Positions 18,927 to 29,606 of a stretch of DNA of 64,000 nt are shown in pieces. The position numbers and the translations under genes are program-made. The notes below the pieces were generated by a model that saw nothing but the letters and a program-made list of their open reading frames with translations, did not search any database and was not told where the DNA came from. This DNA comes from an uncultured Clostridia bacterium (GTDB lineage Bacteria > Bacillota > Clostridia > Oscillospirales > Ruminococcaceae): NCBI GenBank assembly GCA_947624745.1, contig CANQLR010000001.1, positions 62,001 to 126,000 of the forward strand, read 5' to 3'. Every line of letters starts with the position of its first letter. The first letter of the stretch is position 1.

Positions 18927-20261
18927 TCAGATATCGTCGCCGTACTTTTCGGCCATGCGTTTTCTTGCCTCCGCAAGGCGGGGGTCCTCCTCCTCATCGT
19001 CCGCGACGAGCTTTTTGCGGGCCTCGTTTATCTTCTGTCTTTCGATCTCCTTGCGTTCGTTCTTTGAAAGCTTTATCTCGGCGCCGTCGTCGTCCTCCGA
19101 GAGCGCGCTGCCGCCGTTTGCGAGCTTCTGCTGCTCGACGGCCATCTGATAAAGCGTGGGTCTGCCGGATTTTTTCTTCTGCTCCTTGGCGATCATCTTA
19201 TCGAGCCGCGCGGGGGTGAAGTAAAGGTTCACGAACACCGTCACCCCGAGCCCTACGAGCGAGCTGAATATCCAGTAGATACCGATACCGGCGGGGAAGC
19301 TGAACGCTATCCAGAAGGAGATGAGCGGCATTATATAGAACATGGTCATCATGCCCTTGGCCGAGCTCATATCCGCGCCGTTCCGCTTCATGAAATAGTT
19401 ATTTACAATAAGCATTATGACCTGCGACAGAAGCGAGATTATCGGGATAATGACGTATATCGACGACCAGCTCGGGTATCTTCCGAGATAGAGCCCGAAG
19501 ATGGTGTAATCGAAGCTGTCGCAGAAATCGACTATCTCCTGATCAAAGAGGTCGGGATAGTCGTCGACCACCGAGAGCACCAGAAGCTGCGGCCGAAGTA
19601 TCAGCCGGTTCGATACCTTCTTGGTGTCGTTGAAGTATTCATCAAGATCGTTATGAGCCTCGAAGCCCGCTATAACGGCGTTTAAGCGCTCGTCGGTCAG
19701 GTTCGATATCCTCTTTACTCCCGCGGCCGTCGCCAAATCTTCGTTATAGCCCTTAAAGAGTTCCTCAATGTTGGTGCCCTGCGCGAGCCTTTCCGAAACG
19801 GTGGGGGAGTTTTCATACCCCTCCGGCAGATCAAGCTTCACCGCCTGGGACATATAGTAGAAGTCCGTCACGGTCTGCTCGGCTTCGGTTATCTTCGCCT
19901 TGTCTATATTTGAGATATAGCTCATCGGGGCGTAGACGACCTCGATTATCGCGAAAAGTATCACATAAGTGACTATCATCGGCAGGCAGGAGCCCATCGG
20001 GCTGACCCCGTTTTCGGAGTAAAGCTCCATCGTCGCCTCGTTGAGCTTTTCGCGGTTGTTTGCGTACTTTTTTTGCAGCTGCTCGAGCTTCGGGCGAAGC
20101 CGAGCGGTCTTGGCGCTTTCCTTCTGCTGCTTTATCCTCGAGGGGAGCATAAGAAGGTTAATCACGATCGTGAAAAGAAACAGCGCGAGCCCGTAGTTCT
20201 TAACGAGCATATAGGCGAGCTTGAGTATCCACCCAAACGGTATCGCCAGTATCTTCATCAT
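18927..20261 (-). CDS. yidC: Membrane protein insertase YidC/OxaA
   Basis: Gene position plus YGLALFLFTIVINLLMLPSRIKQQKESAKTARLRPKLEQLQKKY. Confidence 0.95.
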   Translation of the reverse strand: MMKILAIPFGWILKLAYMLVKNYGLALFLFTIVINLLMLPSRIKQQKESAKTARLRPKLEQLQKKYANNREKLNEATMELYSENGVSPMGSCLPMIVTYVILFAIIEVVYAPMSYISNIDKAKITEAEQTVTDFYYMSQAVKLDLPEGYENSPTVSERLAQGTNIEELFKGYNEDLATAAGVKRISNLTDERLNAVIAGFEAHNDLDEYFNDTKKVSNRLILRPQLLVLSVVDDYPDLFDQEIVDFCDSFDYTIFGLYLGRYPSWSSIYVIIPIISLLSQVIMLIVNNYFMKRNGADMSSAKGMMTMFYIMPLISFWIAFSFPAGIGIYWIFSSLVGLGVTVFVNLYFTPARLDKMIAKEQKKKSGRPTLYQMAVEQQKLANGGSALSEDDDGAEIKLSKNERKEIERQKINEARKKLVADDEEEDPRLAEARKRMAEKYGDDI

Positions 20262-20282
20262 AAAGGCCGACTCCTTAATTTT

Positions 20283-20546
20283 TTAAACTCTCTTGTCATT
20301 ATCGGTTCTTGTTTTAAGCGTGTAAAGATGAAATTTTTCGGGCACCTTGTCCACTCCGCCCATGCTCCACGGGTTGCAGCGCAGGACCCTCCAGGCGGCT
20401 AAGACGCAGCCCTTTATTGCCCCGTGCTTTTCGATAGCCTCGATCGCGTACTGCGAGCAGGTCGGATAGTATTTGCAGCAGGGGGGCTTAGCCTTGCTCA
20501 GGGTTTTTTGGTAGAGCCTTATTGCGGTGATCAGTATCCTTTTCAG
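20283..20546 (-). CDS. yidD: Membrane protein insertion efficiency factor YidD, apparent CTG start
   Basis: Reverse-strand reading: (CTG)[71 protein letters not shown]...; absent from ORF track because no ATG/GTG/TTG is available; overlaps rnpA 3' end. Confidence 0.92.
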   Translation of the reverse strand: MKRILITAIRLYQKTLSKAKPPCCKYYPTCSQYAIEAIEKHGAIKGCVLAAWRVLRCNPWSMGGVDKVPEKFHLYTLKTRTDNDKRV

Positions 20547-20880
20547 ACGCCCTCATCTCCCTTGAAAGCCTCGCGAAAAATCCGGCGAGATCCTGCGGCT
20601 TAAGCGTTGCCGCCTCCGCCCTCGGGGTAATAACGATGTCGTAACCTATCGGCATTTTCAGCTCGCTCTGGCGGTAGCCCTCGCGGATCACCCTTTTTAT
20701 GCGGTTCCGCGTGACCGCGCCCCCCGCCTTCTTCCCGATAGATATACCGAGCCTCGTAAGCGGGAGACGGTTTTTCCGGTAAAAGGCGGCCATACATTTT
20801 CCGCCGAACCTTTTACCTTTTTTAAATGCGGCCGTAAACGCCTTTTCATCCTTTAAAGAAGAAGTGAAGAGCAAAAGCAT
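20488..20880 (-). CDS. rnpA: Ribonuclease P protein component
   Basis: [26 protein letters not shown]; position between rpmH and yidD; start may be 20880 or 20910. Confidence 0.95.
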   Translation of the reverse strand: MLLLFTSSLKDEKAFTAAFKKGKRFGGKCMAAFYRKNRLPLTRLGISIGKKAGGAVTRNRIKRVIREGYRQSELKMPIGYDIVITPRAEAATLKPQDLAGFFARLSREMRASEKDTDHRNKALPKNPEQG

Positions 20881-20992
20881 ACCCCGTTTCCGATGAAAAA
20901 CAAAGACCACCTTTATAAAGTGGTCAGAGGATAAGCCGACGACCCGCTAACCCGGTATAAGCGCTGCTTTGTCAGGCCGCCGTAAAACTCGA

Positions 20993-21136
20993 TCAGTAGG
21001 TGAGCCTTGCTCTGCCCTTGGCGCGTCTGCGCGCGAGCACCTTGCGGCCGTTTTTGGTCGCCATTCTCTTAAAGAAGCCGTGCTCCTTCTTGCGATGGAT
21101 CTTCTTGGGCTGATATGTTCTTTTGATCTGGGCCAT
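20993..21136 (-). CDS. rpmH: 50S ribosomal protein L34
   Basis: [47 protein letters not shown] (47 aa, below the track cutoff). Confidence 0.98.
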   Translation of the reverse strand: MAQIKRTYQPKKIHRKKEHGFFKRMATKNGRKVLARRRAKGRARLTY

Positions 21137-21332
21137 TTTCCAACCCTCCTTACATTATTTTGAGGTCATTCCCTTACAGTGTAGTATTATATAACAAAAC
21201 AAAGGCTTTTGTCAATAGTTTTCTTTTTATTTTTCCGAAATTTCCTGTCTTTTTCCCGCCTCGGGGCAAGCTTTCGGCGAAAGTAACAAAAAACTGCCGA
21301 AAATTCTTATACTATTATTATATAATATGGAC

Positions 21333-21361
21333 TTGATTTTTTGAAAAGGATATGCTATAAT
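21333..21361 (+). promoter_or_regulatory. Promoter upstream of dnaA
   Basis: TTGATT (21333-21338) - 17 nt - TATAAT (21356-21361). Confidence 0.7.
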
Positions 21362-21368
21362 AATACTC

Positions 21369-21430
21369 GGGAAGCTTCTTAGGGGGGAGTCACCCTGCTT
21401 TTTCGCTCCTCCCGGCTTCCCTTTTGTTTT
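21369..21430 (+). ncRNA. Candidate short terminated leader transcript or attenuator upstream of dnaA
   Basis: GGGAAGC...GGGGGGAG...CTCCTCCC.GGCTTCCC then TTTTGTTTT, starting about at the predicted +1 of the promoter above. Confidence 0.4.
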
Positions 21431-21633
21431 CCCTAAAATTGCACCCACCAGGGCCCCGTCGGCTTTTTCGGGAAAGCTTATCCGATAATTTTTTTGGTTT
21501 TCCATCGGTAACACACACCACTAATTATGGGCGGATACTGTCTTTTTTTATGAAGGCGGCACTGCCCGCAATTTGCTTTATCACTTAAAAGTGATCGAAA
21601 AAATCTATTTTTAAAACAAAGGATGGAATTATT

Positions 21634-23007
21634 TTGGACTCATTTTATGAGCTGTTTGAAACTGTAAAAAGGGTCTGCCAGGCAGATCCGAAGGTATCCG
21701 AGGTCGGCTACAACAAGTGGATAAGAAACCTCGAGGCCGTGAAATTTGAAAACGGCGTGGCGACGCTTGCCGCCGCGAACGATTTTATGCGCCGCACCAC
21801 CGCCGAAGCCTACGGCGAAACGTTAAAGCGCGCCTTCGAGCAGGTACTCGGCTTCCCGGTCGAGATCGAATTCACCGTCAGCGGCAAGACCGACGAAAAG
21901 GCCGCCGCCCAGGCAGACGGTTTTTCCGAAATCGAAAAGAGAATGGCGGACCTTCTGTCGAGCCATCAGAGGAGCGACTATGAGCTGACCTTTGAAAACT
22001 TCATCAAGGGCAAGTCGAACGAACTGGCCTACGCCTACTGCATAGCGGTCTCGGGCAGAAACGCCGCCGCCGCGGGCTCGGGAAGAACGGTATTTAACCC
22101 GCTGTTTATCTACGGCGACTCCGGCCTCGGAAAAACCCACCTTTTAAAAGCAATTGAGCACGAGGTGAGAAAGAATCACCCCGAGTACAACGTCATATAC
22201 ACCACCGGCGAGAGCTTCACGAACGAGCTGGTCAAATCCGTCTCCGACAAGGACACCTATTCCTTCCACGAAAAGTACCGCAAGGCGGACTATCTTTTGC
22301 TTGATGACATTCAGTTCATCGCCGGCAAGGAGATGACCCAGGAGGAGTTCTTCCACACCTTCAACGAGCTATACAACGCGGGTAAACAGATAGTAATAAC
22401 TTCGGACATTTCGCCTAACCGTATAAAAAAATTAGAGGAGCGGATCAAATCCCGCTTTGCCTTAGGCGTTCAGGCCGACGTTCAGCCGCCGGATTTCGAG
22501 ACGAGAATGGCTATCGTTCAGCGCAAGGCGGAGCTTTTGGACCTCAACCTCCCCGACCCGGTCGCGAGGATAATTTCCGAGAAAATAAAGAACAACATCC
22601 GCCAGCTTGAGGGCGCGGTCAACAAGATCAAGGGGCTCACAATGTTCTCGAACGAGAGCCCGTCCATCTCGATGGCCCAGCGGGTCATCAAGGAGACCCT
22701 CATCGACGCCCAGCCGGCCGAGATCACCGTCGAGAGGATAATCGGCGACGTCGCGGCGGCATTCGGCGTTTCGGCGGACGACATCAGAAGCGCGACCCGC
22801 AGCTCGCAGGTCTCGATGGCAAGAAAGGCCGCGGTATACATTATAAGAGAGGTAAAAGGCATGAGCTTTACCGCCATCGGCGACGAGTTCAAGCGCAACC
22901 ACTCGACCATGACTATATCCTACAGCGACGTCAAGGAAATGATGAAGCGAAACAGCGACCTGAAGGATACTATTGACGATATTATCAACAACCTGAAGGT
23001 GGTGTGA
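21634..23007 (+). CDS. dnaA: Chromosomal replication initiator DnaA (TTG start; divergent domain IV)
   Basis: AAA+ core NPLFIYGDSGLGKTHLLKAIEHEV, LLLDDIQFIAGKEMTQEEFFHTFN; C-terminus GDEFKRNHSTMTISYSDVKEMM. Confidence 0.97.
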   Translation: MDSFYELFETVKRVCQADPKVSEVGYNKWIRNLEAVKFENGVATLAAANDFMRRTTAEAYGETLKRAFEQVLGFPVEIEFTVSGKTDEKAAAQADGFSEIEKRMADLLSSHQRSDYELTFENFIKGKSNELAYAYCIAVSGRNAAAAGSGRTVFNPLFIYGDSGLGKTHLLKAIEHEVRKNHPEYNVIYTTGESFTNELVKSVSDKDTYSFHEKYRKADYLLLDDIQFIAGKEMTQEEFFHTFNELYNAGKQIVITSDISPNRIKKLEERIKSRFALGVQADVQPPDFETRMAIVQRKAELLDLNLPDPVARIISEKIKNNIRQLEGAVNKIKGLTMFSNESPSISMAQRVIKETLIDAQPAEITVERIIGDVAAAFGVSADDIRSATRSSQVSMARKAAVYIIREVKGMSFTAIGDEFKRNHSTMTISYSDVKEMMKRNSDLKDTIDDIINNLKVV

Positions 23008-23240
23008 CTGCCGAGGGCGGGGGTTTGGGCGTTCTATCATTAGGGAGAGCTGAAAACGGGTTTGAGCAGTTTTGGCTGGATATGAGTGGTAGCAGCAAGG
23101 CGCATCTTTGGGAGTTCTGCCGGGAGTGAGGCAAAGAAACGGGCAGCGTTTTGGGCTCGGCTCGGTCAGAAGCACCCCCTCCGATATCATCTCTGATCCC
23201 GTCGCGAAGCGACACATCGAAACTCTATCTTCTATCCTCT

Positions 23241-23590
23241 AATTCAACATTGTTCTCAACAATGTTGAAACTCTATCTTCTATGAGCGTTCGGCGTTCCG
23301 CATGGGTTTTGATTCTGATTTCAACGATGGGTTTTCAACAAGGGTCGTTTTTTCAAAGAGTTCTCAACTTTAAAACACCGCGCTTTTCGACATTTTAACC
23401 GGAAAAATTTTTTTCGACAGGTTCCCGTTTTTCGGTTGAAAGCCGGTTGAGCCGAAAACCGCTTCGGAACGCGGGTCTGAAACGCCTTTCAACTTTTCGG
23501 CAGCCTCTAATACTAATACTAAAAATATATATTATATATTTCATTCATTCACGCGAAAAAACGTCTTTCGTGCGAATATCTTTCAACGTC
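23241..23590 (+). other. Candidate oriC core: cluster of variant DnaA-box-like 9-mers (consensus TTTTCAACA) next to an AT-rich unwinding region
   Basis: About 12 TCAAC/TCGAC-core 9-mers on both strands; AT-rich CTAATACTAATACTAAAAATATATATTATATATTTC at about 23507-23541. Confidence 0.6.
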
Positions 23591-23608
23591 AGGCAAGGAG
23601 GAAGAAAT

Positions 23609-24712
23609 ATGAAAATAATTTGCTCGAAGCAGAGCCTTTATGAAGCGCTTACAAACGTTTCCAAGGCGTCCGCCGATAAGTCCACCATTCCCGCTTTGGA
23701 GGGCGTAAAAATAAAGCTCTTTAACGGGACCCTCTCGGTCATCGGCTACGATCTTGAGCTCGGGATAATCACCAACGTTCCCGTCGAGTCGGCTGATAAG
23801 GGCGAGGCGGTCATCATGGACGTCAAGGGCTTTTCCTCCATGATAAGAAGCATGCCGACCGACGAAATAGAGATCGAGTTCGACGATTCTTTAGGGATAC
23901 ACATCAGCGGCGGCACCGCGAGCTTTAACATCAACGCGCTCTCGGCCGACGAATACCCCCAGGTCCCCGACACCCACGAGGGCGAGGAAATTGTCCTTCC
24001 GCAGAGCGTTTTAAAGAGCCTCATCACCGAGACGGTATTCGCCGTCGCGACAAACGACACAAAGCCTATTTTCAAGGGGGAGCTTTTTGAGCTCGAGGAT
24101 AATCGGCTGAATATAGTAGCTCTCGATTCGTTCCGCCTTGCGGTCAGAACGGAAGCGGTAAAATACCCCGGGAAATTAAGCTTTGTCGTGCCGTCAAAGA
24201 CCCTTAACGAGGTCTCGCGGCTTTTAAAGGACGAGGACGGCAAGGAGTGCGCGGTCAGAGTCACCAAAAAACAGGTGGTATTTGACTTTTCCGGCTACAC
24301 CGTCTTTTCAAGGCTTTTGGAGGGCGAGTTCCACAACTACCGCGGCTCTATCCCGAAAACGAGCGTCACCGAGGTCATTATCAGTAAGAAGGATCTGACC
24401 GACTGCCTCGAGCGCGCGTCGCTCATGATAAACGAGAGGGTCAAAAGCCCGGTAAAATGTATGTTTGACGGGGGCTCGGTGAAGCTCACCTGCCAGACCT
24501 CGCTTGGAAAATTCGAGGACGAGACCCCGGCGGACCTGACCGGCCCGAAGATCGAAATAGGCTTCAACTGCCGCTATCTTTTAGACCCGTTGAAGGTCAT
24601 CAAGGACGATAAGATAAAGCTCATGATGAACGGCGGCAACCTGCCGATGAAGATAGTCCCCGTTTCGGGCGAGGAGTACACCTACCTCGTCCTGCCGGTG
24701 AGGATGAAGTGA
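23609..24712 (+). CDS. dnaN: DNA polymerase III beta clamp
   Basis: MKIICSKQSLYEALTNVSKASADKSTIPALEGVKI...; C-terminal YTYLVLPVRMK; start moved to 23609. Confidence 0.97.
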   Translation: MKIICSKQSLYEALTNVSKASADKSTIPALEGVKIKLFNGTLSVIGYDLELGIITNVPVESADKGEAVIMDVKGFSSMIRSMPTDEIEIEFDDSLGIHISGGTASFNINALSADEYPQVPDTHEGEEIVLPQSVLKSLITETVFAVATNDTKPIFKGELFELEDNRLNIVALDSFRLAVRTEAVKYPGKLSFVVPSKTLNEVSRLLKDEDGKECAVRVTKKQVVFDFSGYTVFSRLLEGEFHNYRGSIPKTSVTEVIISKKDLTDCLERASLMINERVKSPVKCMFDGGSVKLTCQTSLGKFEDETPADLTGPKIEIGFNCRYLLDPLKVIKDDKIKLMMNGGNLPMKIVPVSGEEYTYLVLPVRMK

Positions 24713-24924
24713 TGGAGGAAATAAGCATCTCGGGCGAGTTCATAAAGCTTGACAGCCTGCTTAAATTCGCCGGAGTGACCGAAACCGGAGGTATCGCGAA
24801 GGAGGTCATTCAGGCCGGAAAAGTCAGACTTAACGGCGAAGTGTGCTTAGAGCGCGGGAAAAAGATACGCCGGGGGGACAGGGTCACGATCCCCGAGGAG
24901 GAAACAGATATCTTAGTTAAATGA
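24712..24924 (+). CDS. rlbA: S4-domain RNA-binding protein (RlbA/YaaA family)
   Basis: FIKLDSLLKFAGVTETGGIAKEVIQAGKVRLNGEVCLERGKKIRRGD; between dnaN and recF, overlaps dnaN stop. Confidence 0.93.
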   Translation: MEEISISGEFIKLDSLLKFAGVTETGGIAKEVIQAGKVRLNGEVCLERGKKIRRGDRVTIPEEETDILVK

Positions 24925-26024
24925 TAATAACTCATTTTTCGGCGGACGGCTTTAAAAATCTTAAAGAGGTCGATTTGACCCCGTCGCCGCAGACAAACAT
25001 CATAAAGGGCGAAAACGCGCAGGGAAAGACTAATCTTTGCGAGGCGATATGGGTCTTAAGCGGCTCGAAAAGCTTTCGCGGCACCAAAGAAAAGGACCTT
25101 GTGGGGTTCGATCGCGAGTACGCGCGACTCGGCCTCACCCTGAAGGATTCGGAGCGGGAGCAGAAGATAGAAGCCGTTCTCTCGAAAAACCCGAAGGAGC
25201 GGAAAATCACCCTAAACGGCGTTAAACAGCGCTATCTGAGCGGGCTTTTCGGGGTCTTGAAGTGCGTGATATTCACCCCCGAGGATCTGGAGCTGACAAA
25301 GGGCTCGCCGGACGTCCGCCGCGATTTTTTGGACCTTTGCGTGTCGCAGATCAAGCCGAGATACCGAAAAACCGCGCAGAACTACGCCGACATTTTAGCG
25401 CAGCGAAACGCAACTCTCAAAAATATCCAGCTCGGCCGGTCAAAAGAGAGCGACCTTGAGATCTGGGACGGCCAGCTCGCACGGCTCGGCGCGTATATCA
25501 GCCTCATCAGAACGCAGTACTCGAAAAAGCTCTGGCAGTTTGCCTCCCGCCTGTACGACGAGATCTCGGGCGGAAAGGAGCGGTTGGAGCTCGGCTATGT
25601 TTCGACGGTTTTCGACAAGATATCCACCCGCGACGACTGGCAAGTGGACCTTTGCAGGCGGTATCTGGAAAGACTTACCGAAGCGCGGGGGGACGATATC
25701 CGCGCGGGGTTTTCGACGGTGGGGGTCCACCGGGACGACCTTTCGGTCATGATAAGCGGGATAAGCGCGCGGGAGTTCGGCTCGCAGGGGCAGAACCGCT
25801 CGGCGGTGCTTGCGATGAAGCTTGCGGAGGCGTACATTTTAAAAGAGGAGACCGGGGAGATGCCGGTGATACTTTTGGACGACGTGCTTTCGGAGCTTGA
25901 CAGGAGCCGGCGGGAGTTCATCATCTCGAAGCTTGAGGATATGCAGGTGTTCCTGACCTGCTGCGACCGCGTGCCGAAGATAGCGGGAAAGAGGGTAACG
26001 GTAAGAGACGGGAGGGTGAAGTAG
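24921..26024 (+). CDS. recF: DNA replication/repair protein RecF
   Basis: GENAQGKTNLCEAIWVLS, GVHRDDL, LLDDVLSELDRSRREFI. Confidence 0.97.
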   Translation: MIITHFSADGFKNLKEVDLTPSPQTNIIKGENAQGKTNLCEAIWVLSGSKSFRGTKEKDLVGFDREYARLGLTLKDSEREQKIEAVLSKNPKERKITLNGVKQRYLSGLFGVLKCVIFTPEDLELTKGSPDVRRDFLDLCVSQIKPRYRKTAQNYADILAQRNATLKNIQLGRSKESDLEIWDGQLARLGAYISLIRTQYSKKLWQFASRLYDEISGGKERLELGYVSTVFDKISTRDDWQVDLCRRYLERLTEARGDDIRAGFSTVGVHRDDLSVMISGISAREFGSQGQNRSAVLAMKLAEAYILKEETGEMPVILLDDVLSELDRSRREFIISKLEDMQVFLTCCDRVPKIAGKRVTVRDGRVK

Positions 26025-26109
26025 CCTGCCGGGATTTCGGGGAGACAGACCTAAGTCACTATCAGACTTTCGGATAAACACGACGAAGTCACTATCAGAC
26101 TTTCGGTGA

Positions 26110-26240
26110 GACATACCAAAAAGGTTTTACCCCGCTTTTCCTCAAAAAGCGGGTGAGAGTCCAGAGGCGAGCAGCCTCTGGTCGCCCGTCGCAACGGGCG
26201 AAATTCCCCTTGGCGTAAGCCAGCGCAGGAGGGGACTCGC
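26110..26240 (+). repeat. Family B structured repeat, copy 1
   Basis: AAAAGGTTTTACCCCGCTTTTCCTCAAAAAGCGGG + hairpins AGAGGC/GCCTCT, GCCCGT-CGCA-ACGGGC, TTGGC-GTAA-GCCA. Confidence 0.7.
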
Positions 26241-26465
26241 CCTTGGGCGAAGCCGCCGCTCCGGCGGGTTCGCTACGCAACGGGCACAAAGGTACGATTC
26301 AGCAGTCGACAAGGCGTTGCGTTCTCGACGGGGGTCTCCCCTTTTGCCGAGCGATGAGCGAGGCAAACTAAGGCCGGCTACTTCATTTAAGATAGACGGT
26401 TGCGCTCCTTCCGTCAAATTCAGCTGTTCCCCGCCCCCTCCTCCGGCAAAGCTTAAACCCCAAAA

Positions 26466-26494
26466 TTATCAACAAATCAACAGAGTTTTCAACA
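26466..26494 (+). other. Secondary cluster of TTNTCAACA 9-mers
   Basis: TTATCAACA (26466), AAATCAACA (26474), TTTTCAACA (26486), about 8-12 nt apart. Confidence 0.45.
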
Positions 26495-26688
26495 TAAATT
26501 TAAGGATATGTCAAAGGTTAAGCTCTTTATTGACAGCAAATGACAAAATATCTCATAATTTTTACACTTTTTCCCCTCTTTTTTCGCGAGGGTTGGCGGC
26601 GCGCTTTCGCCGGGTGAAATCACCCAAAATGTGACGATACGTCAATTTTCCGCCGCAGGAGCTTTTCCGCAGCATAAAGGAGCAAAAA

Positions 26689-28991
<2,303 letters not shown>

Positions 28992-29003
28992 TCAGGAGGA
29001 AAA

Positions 29004-29576
29004 ATGGAAAAACTCATGCTTTGCTATAAGCTTTCCTCCGAGGAGCGGCTCGAGGGCTACGACATCTACTACCGCGTTAAAAAGAGGAAATTTACCTTTA
29101 TAAAGGCGGCGCTCTTCGCTATTGTGCTGATACTTTTTATACAGCAAGTAATAATGGACCCGTATTATACTCTCGGGTGGATATGTATTATCATCTGCGC
29201 CGGGGCCATAGCCTGCATTTTCGCGACCCCGAAGATGGAGCGCAAGAATTTTGAGCGCGCCAACGAGGCCTTGAAGGACGACGCATACCGGCTCGAAACT
29301 GACGGAAAAACTCTGACCGTCTCGACCGTGCTCCCAGACAGCGACGGAGAATACCTTGATATCGGAAAGGACGGCGAGCCGATCCCCCAACCGGAGATAA
29401 AGCCGACGGTAATAGATCTCACGGCCAAGGACTTTAAGTCGTTCGAGAGCGAAAATGTTATCACCGCCTCGGACAGAACGGCGTTTTTCACGGTGCCGAA
29501 GTCGGCGCTGTCAAAATACGAGATCGAGACTTTACGGGACGCGTTAAAGCCGGCCCAGATCGTTTTGAAGAAATGA
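29004..29576 (+). CDS. Small membrane protein, YcxB-like
   Basis: 190 aa; two N-terminal TM helices followed by a hydrophilic YcxB-type domain; between gyrB and gyrA. Confidence 0.55.
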   Translation: MEKLMLCYKLSSEERLEGYDIYYRVKKRKFTFIKAALFAIVLILFIQQVIMDPYYTLGWICIIICAGAIACIFATPKMERKNFERANEALKDDAYRLETDGKTLTVSTVLPDSDGEYLDIGKDGEPIPQPEIKPTVIDLTAKDFKSFESENVITASDRTAFFTVPKSALSKYEIETLRDALKPAQIVLKK

Positions 29577-29606
29577 AAATTATAATAAACAAGGAGCGAA
29601 AAGACT

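Noticed and set aside
26317-26634. 105-aa ORF between recF and remB
   Set aside because: Overlaps family B sequence and the TTNTCAACA cluster; no recognisable domain or RBS
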